Shown here piece after piece: positions 1-5,533 of a stretch of 5,615 bases of DNA. The stretch lies in NCBI GenBank assembly GCA_026786155.1, contig JAJAYR010000179.1, forward strand, positions 1 to 5,615, written 5' to 3'. Below the pieces are notes generated by a model. That model was not told where the DNA came from. It was given only the letters and a program-made list of their open reading frames with translations, and searched no databases. Source of the DNA: Pyrinomonadaceae bacterium. Its GTDB lineage: Bacteria; Acidobacteriota; Blastocatellia; Pyrinomonadales; Pyrinomonadaceae. Each line of letters begins with the position of its first letter. The first letter of the stretch is position 1. The position numbers and the translations under genes were made by a program.

Positions 1-25
1 AAAAATAAATAGAACGGAACCGATT

Positions 26-445
26 TTACTTTAAATACTTCGTGGCAACGTATGGATGTTTCGGATTAACCACGAGTTTCTGCTGGCGCGGGTCCACCAG
101 CACGTCCATATCTTCCATTGGAATCGCGCCGAGCAGAACTTCGCGCTTATTCGGCAGGACAATCGCGTCAACCGACGTGCGCCGATTTTCAAACCGAACT
201 TCGACCGGACCGACGACTTCGACTTCGATTTCGGACTCGTCGGCGAGAACCGAAAATTGTTTTTCGATTAACGGCAAATCGAGTTGATTACGGATTTTGT
301 CGTTAATCGTCAGCATATACGAACCCGTATCAACGAGGGCGGAAACTTTGACTTTTTTGATTTTGTCTTCTTCCAAATAACCGCGACGATGCAGCGCAAT
401 ATCGTCAAAGCTGGTCAACTCGATTTCGGCATAAACTAATCCCAT
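26..445 (-). CDS. Retropepsin-like clan AA aspartic protease, 139 aa
   Basis: Small single-domain protein resembling bacterial clan AA (retroviral-type) aspartic proteases. Seen: the catalytic triad A-L-V-D-T-G-S at residues 36-42 (D39 nucleophile) and, near the C-terminus, the hydrophobic-hydrophobic-Gly motif VLLG at 103-106, followed by AIPMEDMDVLVDP, typical of this small soluble family. There is no signal peptide or membrane segment, so it is probably cytosolic. Retropepsin-fold proteins of this size have one DTG per chain and act as homodimers (family knowledge). Physiological substrates of the bacterial group are not known to me. The start at 445 is chosen because AGGAG lies 8 nt upstream and the resulting MGLVYAEIEL N-terminus fits the family. 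An in-frame ATG at 511, also with a strong ribosome site, would give 161 aa. It lies just downstream of ileS on the same strand, suggesting co-transcription. No terminator is visible before the window edge. Confidence 0.85.
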   Translation of the reverse strand: MGLVYAEIELTSFDDIALHRRGYLEEDKIKKVKVSALVDTGSYMLTINDKIRNQLDLPLIEKQFSVLADESEIEVEVVGPVEVRFENRRTSVDAIVLPNKREVLLGAIPMEDMDVLVDPRQQKLVVNPKHPYVATKYLK

Positions 446-453
446 TTCATTAA

Positions 454-458
454 CTCCT
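454..458 (-). promoter_or_regulatory. Shine-Dalgarno AGGAG for the aspartic protease (start 445)
   Basis: AGGAG on the minus strand with an 8-nt spacer to the ATG at 445. It favours the shorter protease start, whose N-terminus matches the family, over the in-frame ATG at 511. Confidence 0.6.
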
Positions 459-515
459 GTTTTGTATTCAACTTTCGGTTTGTGTTTTTTGGCGGCAATT
501 CTCAGGCTCATAAAT

Positions 516-523
516 CTCACCTC
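516..523 (-). promoter_or_regulatory. Second Shine-Dalgarno (GAGGTGAG) overlapping the ileS stop
   Basis: GAGGTGAG on the minus strand matches the 16S anti-SD over GAGGTGA and ends 4 nt before an ATG at 511 that is in frame with the aspartic protease. It overlaps the TGA stop of ileS (524-522), the arrangement expected for translational coupling. It either decides a 161-aa form or serves a coupled upstream start. Confidence 0.5.
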
Positions 524-3353
524 ACATTTTTTCAATTTTATTTAACGCGGCAAAGCATCTTTCGCAACCGGGCGGATATTTGGCAAATTCGCCGACTCTG
601 ACCGAATAATTCCAACAGCGTTCGCATTTCGCGCCGTCGGCTTTTTGGATTTCCACGCCGAAATTTTCGTCTTCGTGAACTTCCACCTGCGAGACGATAA
701 AGATGTAACGCAAATCTTCGTAATAATTCAAAAGAAAGCGCGACGTTTCTTTATCGGTCGTTAAAATCACTTTCGCTTCCAAACCCGAACCGATAATTTT
801 GGCGTTTCGGGCTTCTTCCAACTTTTTCAAAACTTCATCACGAATCGTGAAAATTCTTTCCCAATCGGCAAGCAATTTTTCGTCTTTCACGCCCGCGAGT
901 TTCGGGAATTCCGCCAGATGAACCGATGATAAATGCTGATTCGGCAGATTTTCAAACGCTTCGTCGGTTGTGAAAACGAGAATCGGCGCAAGCAGTCGGC
1001 ACAGATTGTCGGCGATGTCGTAAAGCGCAGTTTGCGCCGAACGACGTTCGACGGAATGCGGCGCGAAAATATACAGACGGTCTTTGATAATGTCGAAATA
1101 TCTGGCTGAAAGCGCTACCGTGCAGAAGTTATAAATCGTTTGATAAACCGTTTGAAAATCGTAAGTTTCGTAACCTTTCAGCATTTTCTCCGCCGCTTTG
1201 TCGAGACTCGCCAACGCCCAGCGGTCAATTTCGAGCATTTCGGCAAGCGCAGTTTTATCGGTTTCGGGATTGAAACCTTCGAGATTTCCGAGCGCGTAAC
1301 GCAAGGTGTTTCTGATTTTGCGGTAAGCGTCAGTTACGCGGTCGAGAATCTCTTTCGAGCAGCGCATATCTTCGGTGTAATCAACCGCCGCCGCCCACAA
1401 ACGCAGAATTTCCGCACCGGATTGTTTGACGATTTCATTCGGCGAAGTTACGTTGCCGAGCGATTTCGACTGCTTTCTGCCTTCGCCGTCCACGACCCAG
1501 CCGTGCGTCAAAATTTGCTTATACGGCGCGGCATCGTGCGCCGCGATGCCGCACATCAAACTCGAATTAAACCAGCCGCGATATTGGTCGCCGCCTTCGA
1601 GATAGACATCCGCCGGAAATCGCAAAGTGTCGCCGCGCGTTTCCAAAACCGCGACGCACGACGAACCCGAATCGAACCAAACGTCCAAAATATCGGTTTC
1701 CTTCGCAAAATTCGTGCTTTCGCATTCAACGCATTTATAATTTTCCGGCAATAATTCCGACGCTTCGCGGTTATACCAGGCATCGGCAGTTTCCGCCGCG
1801 AAAATATCGGCGACGTGATAAATTACTTGCGAATCAATGACGACGTGCGAACAATCGGCACAATGAAACGCAATAATCGGAACGCCCCAAACTCGCTGCC
1901 GCGAAACACACCAATCGGGACGACTTTTCAGCATATTCGCCATTCTGCTTTCGCCCCAACTCGGATGCCATTTCACTTTTTCGACTTCGCGCAAACCTTG
2001 TTTTCGCAGTGATTCATTTTCGCCGGTGTCCATCGAAATAAACCATTGCGGCGTGGCGCGATAAATAACGGGTTTGTGCGAACGCCAGCCGTGCGGATAG
2101 CGATGTTTGTAATCTTCGTGAAGCAGCAGCGAACCGTTTTCGCGCATCAATTCGACGATTTTCGGATTCGCCTTAAAGACGAATTCGCCCGCGAAAAATT
2201 CGACTTCCGCCGTAAATTTGCCGCCGTTGTCAACCGGACAATAAACAGCTAAACCGTAACGCTGACCGACGTAAAAGTCGTCCGTGCCGTGTCCGGGCGC
2301 GGTGTGAACCAATCCCGTTCCGGCGGTTTTGTCGGTTTTCTGCTCGTCGTCGCCGGGCGAATTGTCGCCTAAAGTAACGTGTTCGCCGAGCATTAACAGC
2401 GAAGTTCGGTCGAGCCACGGATGTTTGGCTTCGAGTTTGTCTAATTTTTCACCTTTGAATCTGGCGAGTTCCTGCTTGCCGTCGAATCCGGCTTTTTCGG
2501 CAACTTCTTTAACTAATTCCGTGGCGATAATCAAAACTTCGTCGCCGACTTCGACGGCTGAATAATCGAAATTCGGGTTGACCGAAATTCCCAAATTCGC
2601 GGGCAAAGTCCAGGGCGTGGTCGTCCAAATGACAAACTTCACATTCTTGCCTTCTAACGCCGCGTCAATCGTTTTTGCGTCGGATTTCAAAGGAAATTTG
2701 ACATAGACCGAAGGCGAAACGACATCGGCGTATTCGACTTCGGCTTCTGCCAAAGCCGTCTGGTCATAAACATCCCAATAAACGGGTCGCGCACCGCGAT
2801 AAACGTAGCCGCGTTCGACGTATTTGCCGAACAGCGGCGCTGTTTCCGCTTCGTATTCGTTCGACATCGTGAGATACGGCGTTTCCCATTCGCCCAAAAT
2901 TCCGAGCCGCTTAAAATCGCGCGTTTGATTGTTCATCGCGGTCGCGGCGTGTTCGCGGCAGATGCGGCGAAAAGCGTTGGTCGGAATATCGTCTTTGTTT
3001 TTGCCTTTTTTCTTGAGTTCGCGCTCGACGTAATTTTCAATCGGCAAGCCGTGGCAGTCGTAACCGGGAACGTAAGGCGCGGCAAAACCCATCATCGAAC
3101 GCGATTTGACGACGAAATCTTTCAAAATTTTATTGAGTGCCGTGCCGATGTGAATGTCGGCGTTGGCATACGGCGGACCGTCGTGCAGGATAAATTTTTC
3201 GGCAGTTTGGCGCGTTTCCAAAATCCGCTCGTAAAGTTTCGCGTCCGTCCATTTTTGCAGACGCGCCGGTTCTGATTGTCCCAAATTCGCCTTTTGCGCG
3301 AAATCGGTTTTCGGTAAATTAACGGTTTTTTTCAGTTCTAAAGGTTCGCTCAT
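522..3353 (-). CDS. ileS: Isoleucyl-tRNA synthetase, type 1, 943 aa
   Basis: Cytosolic class I synthetase that charges tRNA-Ile and edits mischarged valine. Seen in order: HIGH-type signature PPYANADIHIGT (60-71, HIGT at 68-71); editing-domain threonine peptide WTTTPWTLPAN (243-253); editing-site GTGLVHTAPGHGTDD (345-359), with H350 and D359 matching E. coli H333 and D342; SRQRVWG (484-490); a CxxC pair at C498/C501 and C541/C544; DVWFDSG (557-563); GWFNSS (593-598); KMSKS-type loop as KQSKS (627-631); anticodon-binding helical domain to about 850; C-terminal zinc knuckle C910/C913/C930/C933. Length and C-terminal zinc site fit bacterial type 1 rather than the longer eukaryotic-like, mupirocin-resistant type 2. 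The ATG start is followed by the usual LKKTVNLPKTDF opening; no Shine-Dalgarno precedes it. The gene is intact, followed by a protease gene rather than lspA. A possible attenuator lies upstream at 3476-3612. Confidence 0.98.
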   Translation of the reverse strand: MSEPLELKKTVNLPKTDFAQKANLGQSEPARLQKWTDAKLYERILETRQTAEKFILHDGPPYANADIHIGTALNKILKDFVVKSRSMMGFAAPYVPGYDCHGLPIENYVERELKKKGKNKDDIPTNAFRRICREHAATAMNNQTRDFKRLGILGEWETPYLTMSNEYEAETAPLFGKYVERGYVYRGARPVYWDVYDQTALAEAEVEYADVVSPSVYVKFPLKSDAKTIDAALEGKNVKFVIWTTTPWTLPANLGISVNPNFDYSAVEVGDEVLIIATELVKEVAEKAGFDGKQELARFKGEKLDKLEAKHPWLDRTSLLMLGEHVTLGDNSPGDDEQKTDKTAGTGLVHTAPGHGTDDFYVGQRYGLAVYCPVDNGGKFTAEVEFFAGEFVFKANPKIVELMRENGSLLLHEDYKHRYPHGWRSHKPVIYRATPQWFISMDTGENESLRKQGLREVEKVKWHPSWGESRMANMLKSRPDWCVSRQRVWGVPIIAFHCADCSHVVIDSQVIYHVADIFAAETADAWYNREASELLPENYKCVECESTNFAKETDILDVWFDSGSSCVAVLETRGDTLRFPADVYLEGGDQYRGWFNSSLMCGIAAHDAAPYKQILTHGWVVDGEGRKQSKSLGNVTSPNEIVKQSGAEILRLWAAAVDYTEDMRCSKEILDRVTDAYRKIRNTLRYALGNLEGFNPETDKTALAEMLEIDRWALASLDKAAEKMLKGYETYDFQTVYQTIYNFCTVALSARYFDIIKDRLYIFAPHSVERRSAQTALYDIADNLCRLLAPILVFTTDEAFENLPNQHLSSVHLAEFPKLAGVKDEKLLADWERIFTIRDEVLKKLEEARNAKIIGSGLEAKVILTTDKETSRFLLNYYEDLRYIFIVSQVEVHEDENFGVEIQKADGAKCERCWNYSVRVGEFAKYPPGCERCFAALNKIEKM

Positions 3354-3361
3354 AAATAGTA

Positions 3362-3396
3362 GTCGGCGGTCGGTGGTCAGCGGTCAGTTGTCATTA
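3362..3396. repeat. Degenerate 7-bp tandem repeat (about 5 units)
   Basis: Successive heptamers read GTCGGCG, GTCGGTG, GTCAGCG, GTCAGTT, GTCATTA: four good units of consensus GTCRGYK and one decayed unit. The array ends 8 nt before the ileS start codon. Similar heptameric arrays are known as STRR repeats in cyanobacteria; I infer a comparable dispersed element here. Confidence 0.7.
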
Positions 3397-3475
3397 ACCG
3401 CTAATTTAGACCGTTGTAAAAAATCAAATTTTAACATTTATCGGGTGAAAAATCCGAAATTTGAAATTCAAAATC

Positions 3476-3512
3476 AAAAAGTCCCAAGCTGATAAACGGC
3501 TTGGGACTTTTT
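3476..3512 (-). terminator. Intrinsic terminator hairpin in the ileS leader
   Basis: Perfect 14-bp stem (3476-3489 with 3499-3512) and a 9-nt loop. The GC-rich core GTCCCAAGC/GCTTGGGAC is flanked by A5 on one side and T5 on the other, so it can act in both directions. On the minus strand it ends in a T-run and sits 122 nt before the ileS start, where a simple end-of-gene terminator makes no sense: there is no gene upstream on that strand other than a short leader ORF. This suggests an attenuator. On the plus strand no gene precedes it either. Confidence 0.75.
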
Positions 3513-3542
3513 AAGCAAAGAATTACCTTTGGCTTCGGTTAT

Positions 3543-3599
3543 TTAATCCGTAAAGTCCCGTTCGGTAATAATGCTGTCTATCTCGAAATTATGTTTCAT
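3543..3599 (-). CDS. Putative ileS leader peptide, 18 aa
   Basis: The ORF MKHNFEIDSIITERDFTD starts at an ATG about 13 nt after the predicted transcript start and ends 30 nt before the terminator stem. It carries three isoleucine codons in 18 (ATA at codon 7, ATT-ATT at 10-11), more than average though not the long runs of classic ilv leaders. The ribosome site is weak (GAAAAGA only). The frame stays open upstream to a TTG at 3647, but that lies in the promoter and palindrome. It has no recognisable protein function; its proposed role is to report Ile-tRNA charging by ribosome position. It could be a chance ORF. Confidence 0.3.
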   Translation of the reverse strand: MKHNFEIDSIITERDFTD

Positions 3600-3618
3600 A
3601 AATCTTTTCGCCAGTTTA

Positions 3619-3647
3619 TTTATGCCAAGATTTTGCGGTTTAGTCAA
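3619..3647 (-). promoter_or_regulatory. Candidate sigma70-type promoter for ileS
   Basis: On the minus strand TTGACT (3647-3642, 5 of 6 to consensus) is separated by exactly 17 nt from CATAAA (3624-3619, 4 of 6). The predicted transcript start is near 3612, placing the short leader ORF and the terminator hairpin inside the 5' leader of ileS. It is the best-spaced minus-strand candidate in the intergenic region. An alternative -10-like TAAAAT at 3433-3428, downstream of the terminator, has no good -35. Confidence 0.45.
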
Positions 3648-3682
3648 ACAAATTCACGCGGCGCGGCGCGTGAATTTGTTTG
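3645..3682. repeat. Perfect 16-bp inverted repeat between the divergent promoters
   Basis: The arm CAAACAAATTCACGCG (3645-3660) is exactly repeated inverted at 3667-3682, with a 6-nt centre GCGCGG. The tip is GC-rich and the base AT-rich. It touches the ileS -35 box on one side and ends 15 nt before the M28 -35 box on the other. It could be a regulator operator, a cruciform, or a hairpin insulating the divergent transcripts. Confidence 0.85.
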
Positions 3683-3697
3683 CAATACTCGAATTTA

Positions 3698-3728
3698 TTG
3701 AAACCTTTTCAATTGAAAAAGGTATAAT
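3698..3728 (+). promoter_or_regulatory. MerR-type promoter/operator for the M28 peptidase
   Basis: TTGAAA (3698-3703) and a perfect TATAAT (3723-3728) are separated by 19 nt, longer than the usual 17. The spacer holds a dyad: ACCTTTTC (3703-3710) mirrored by GAAAAAGGT (3715-3723) around AATT, with one extra A on the right. A 19-20 nt spacer with an ACCTT...AAGGT dyad running from the -35 to the -10 is the known geometry of MerR-family (CueR-like) activated promoters. The expected transcript start is near 3735, giving a leader of about 45 nt. No MerR gene lies in the window, so the regulator is inferred. Confidence 0.6.
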
Positions 3729-3763
3729 CTTCAGTAAAACTTTCAGCAAATTAACCAATTTTC

Positions 3764-3768
3764 AGGAG
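3764..3768 (+). promoter_or_regulatory. Ribosome binding site of the M28 peptidase
   Basis: AGGAG with an 11-nt AT-rich spacer to the ATG at 3780. It supports that start, which also yields a complete signal peptide. Confidence 0.7.
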
Positions 3769-3779
3769 ATAATAAAATA

Positions 3780-5459
3780 ATGTTACGACGTAAATTAGCC
3801 ATCGTCTTCGTGCTTTACGCGCTGTTTTTGCCGACGTTCGCTTTTGGGCAGACGGCGGCGCAGGTTTATACCGCGCCGACCGAGACGATTGATAAAATTA
3901 AGGAAGAAGGCTCGAAAAATTCACAGGTAATGCAGACTTTGAGTTACCTGACCGACGTTATCGGGGCGCGTTTGACTGGCTCGCCGCAATTGAAACGCGC
4001 TAACGAATGGACGCGCGATACGATGGCGAAATGGGGAATGCAAAACGCGAAACTCGAAGCGTGGGGACCGTTCGGGCGCGGCTGGACTCTGAAGGAATTC
4101 GACGCGGAAATCGTCGCGCCTTACAGCATTCCGCTGATCGCTTATCCGAAAGCGTGGTCGCCTTCGACGAAGGGCGCGGTAACGGCGGAAGTCGTTTATT
4201 TCGACGCGAAAACCGATGCCGATTTCGATAAATATAAAGGCAAATTAAAAGATAAAATCGTGCTGGTTTCGGAAACACGCGAACTCAAAGCCGATTTTAC
4301 GGGAATGGGCAGCCGCCGCACCGACGAGGAACTCGCCAAATTAGCCGACGCGCCCGATCCGGCAAACGCGCCGCGCAATGATCCCGGAATGTCGCCCGAA
4401 CGAATGAAAATGTTTATGGACAGATTCGTCGTCGGCGCGAAACGAATGAACTTTTTATTGCAGGAAGGCGCGGCGGTGATGGTTGACAATAGTTTTAAGG
4501 GCAGCGGCGGCACGGTGTTCGTCGCGCAGGCGAGCGTCGCGCAGGAAATTCCGGCGAATCCGGCGGATTTGTTCGGTGCTAAGCGGCTCGTCCCGCAGCA
4601 GAAGGAAGCCGAATCGAAAATGCTGCCGCAGATGACGATGGCTTCCGAAGACTACAATCGTCTCGTTAGAATGATAAATCAGGGCGAAAAGCTGCGAATG
4701 AACGTCAACATTCGCGCCGAATACAACGATGCCGACCCGATGGCATATAACACCATCGCCGAAATTCCGGGCAGCGATCCGAAATTAAAAGATGAAGTCG
4801 TGATGCTCGGCGGACATATTGATTCGTGGCACGCCGGAACGGGCGCGACCGACAACGCGGCGGGCGTTGCCGTGGCGATGGAAGCGGCGCGAATCATTCA
4901 GGCGTTAGGCTTGAAACCGCGCCGCACGATTCGCGTCGCGCTCTGGTCGGGCGAAGAACAGGGACTTTTCGGCTCGTCGGCTTACGTCAAACAGCATTTC
5001 GGCGAGATGAAAGGCGGCGGCAACGCAATGCAGGCGATGATGGGCGGACAGACGGCGAAACCCGAACTCGTCAAAGGCGCGGATTACGAAAAACTTTCCG
5101 CTTATTACAATCTGGATAACGGCACGGGCAAAATTCGCGGCGTTTATTTGCAGGGAAATTCCGCCGTCGCCCCTATTTTCAAAGCGTGGCTCGCGCCGTT
5201 CAACGCAATGGGCGCGACGACGGTAACTTTGAGCAACACGGGCGGCACGGATCATCTTTCGTATGACCGCATCGGACTTCCCGGATTCCAATTCATTCAG
5301 GATGAAATCGAATACGATGCCCGAACGCACCATTCAAATCAGGACGTTTTTGACCGCATTCAGCCCGACGATATGAAACAGGCGGCGACGATTATGGCGG
5401 CGTTCGTCTATCAAACCGCGATGATGGACGAGAAAATTCCGCGCAAAGAAGTGAAATAA
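3780..5459 (+). CDS. Secreted M28-family zinc peptidase with PA-like insert, 559 aa
   Basis: Exported metallopeptidase of family M28, closest in layout to carboxypeptidase Q-like enzymes that release amino acids from small peptides (family inference). Seen: a signal peptide with RRK at 3-5, hydrophobic core 6-20 and likely cleavage after AFG (23); an N-terminal lid region to about 130; a PA-like segment about 133-255 (KGKLKDKIVLV at 153-163) with a charged, Pro-rich insert at 175-215; a catalytic domain from about 318. Zinc ligands fit H346 (GGHIDSW), bridging D358 (TDNAAG), E393 (GEEQG, with E392 as general base), D446 (YNLDNGTG) and H518 (THHSNQD), so the active site is complete. A Gly/Met-rich loop (408-423) interrupts the catalytic domain. 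It probably acts outside the cytoplasmic membrane, in nutrient scavenging. It has its own promoter and faces a convergent near-copy at its 3' end. Confidence 0.93.
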   Translation: MLRRKLAIVFVLYALFLPTFAFGQTAAQVYTAPTETIDKIKEEGSKNSQVMQTLSYLTDVIGARLTGSPQLKRANEWTRDTMAKWGMQNAKLEAWGPFGRGWTLKEFDAEIVAPYSIPLIAYPKAWSPSTKGAVTAEVVYFDAKTDADFDKYKGKLKDKIVLVSETRELKADFTGMGSRRTDEELAKLADAPDPANAPRNDPGMSPERMKMFMDRFVVGAKRMNFLLQEGAAVMVDNSFKGSGGTVFVAQASVAQEIPANPADLFGAKRLVPQQKEAESKMLPQMTMASEDYNRLVRMINQGEKLRMNVNIRAEYNDADPMAYNTIAEIPGSDPKLKDEVVMLGGHIDSWHAGTGATDNAAGVAVAMEAARIIQALGLKPRRTIRVALWSGEEQGLFGSSAYVKQHFGEMKGGGNAMQAMMGGQTAKPELVKGADYEKLSAYYNLDNGTGKIRGVYLQGNSAVAPIFKAWLAPFNAMGATTVTLSNTGGTDHLSYDRIGLPGFQFIQDEIEYDARTHHSNQDVFDRIQPDDMKQAATIMAAFVYQTAMMDEKIPRKEVK

Positions 5460-5466
5460 ATCATTA

Positions 5467-5533
5467 AATCAATTTCAACGGAAAAAAAAGAGTAAAGTTC
5501 TAGCGTTAATGTTTTTTTCAGTTGAAATTGATT
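5467..5533. terminator. Possible shared bidirectional terminator between convergent M28 genes
   Basis: A perfect 13-bp stem AATCAATTTCAAC / GTTGAAATTGATT (5467-5479, 5521-5533) is extended after one mismatch by eight more pairs, mostly A-T, around a 23-nt loop. It lies just past both stop codons, so it could end both transcripts. It is AT-rich, the T-run lies inside the stem and none follows, so it is a poor intrinsic terminator by the usual rules. The stem is a by-product of the inverted duplication. Confidence 0.35.

Larger units (their letters stand above)
3476..3612 (-). promoter_or_regulatory. Putative leader-peptide transcription attenuator of ileS
   Basis: Inferred leader RNA of about 137 nt from a predicted start near 3612 to the terminator. 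In order it contains an 18-codon ORF with ATA and ATT-ATT codons (3599-3543), the octamer GGGACTTT (3559-3552, within codons 14-16), a small hairpin (3534-3514) and the terminator (3512-3476). The octamer is an exact copy of part of the terminator 3' arm, so it can pair with AAAGTCCC in the 5' arm (3510-3503) and block the terminator. A ribosome stalled at the ATA codon would leave the octamer free (read-through into ileS); one that reaches the stop codon would cover it (termination). No T-box sequence is seen. The pieces are visible; the mechanism is inference. Confidence 0.45.
3354..3779. other. Divergent ileS / M28 intergenic region with dense regulatory structure
   Basis: These 426 nt separate two divergent genes. 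From ileS outward they hold a 7-bp tandem repeat (3362-3396), an AT-rich stretch with no clear signal (3397-3475), a strong hairpin terminator (3476-3512), a short leader ORF facing ileS (3543-3599), a promoter facing ileS (3619-3647), a perfect 16-bp palindrome (3645-3682), a promoter facing the peptidase (3698-3728) and its ribosome site (3764-3768). Plus-strand reading frames of 66-69 codons cross this region but have no ribosome site and run through the palindrome and promoter, so I do not call them genes. Confidence 0.8.

Noticed and set aside
1..25. AT-rich left edge as a terminator of the protease gene
   Set aside because: No stem can be built in the 25 nt available; a terminator may lie beyond the window.
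1140..1754. 204-codon plus-strand frame antisense to ileS
   Set aside because: It lies wholly inside an intact ileS, has no ribosome site, and its Arg/Phe/Ile-rich translation is the mirror of ileS codon use.
3543..3647. 34-codon extension of the leader ORF from a TTG start
   Set aside because: The TTG is part of the -35 box and palindrome and has no ribosome site; if the promoter is right this part is not transcribed.
3476..3650. T-box riboswitch before ileS
   Set aside because: A terminator precedes a synthetase gene, but the conserved T-box antiterminator sequence and Stem I features are not present, and the leader is too short.
3501..3780. Plus-strand frames of 66 and 69 codons before the peptidase
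   Set aside because: They start at or just after the terminator hairpin, cross the palindrome and promoter, have no ribosome site and show no protein-like motif.
4905..5333. 142-codon minus-strand frame inside the M28 gene
   Set aside because: It is antisense to the conserved catalytic domain, with Arg/Ala-rich shadow composition and no recognisable domain.
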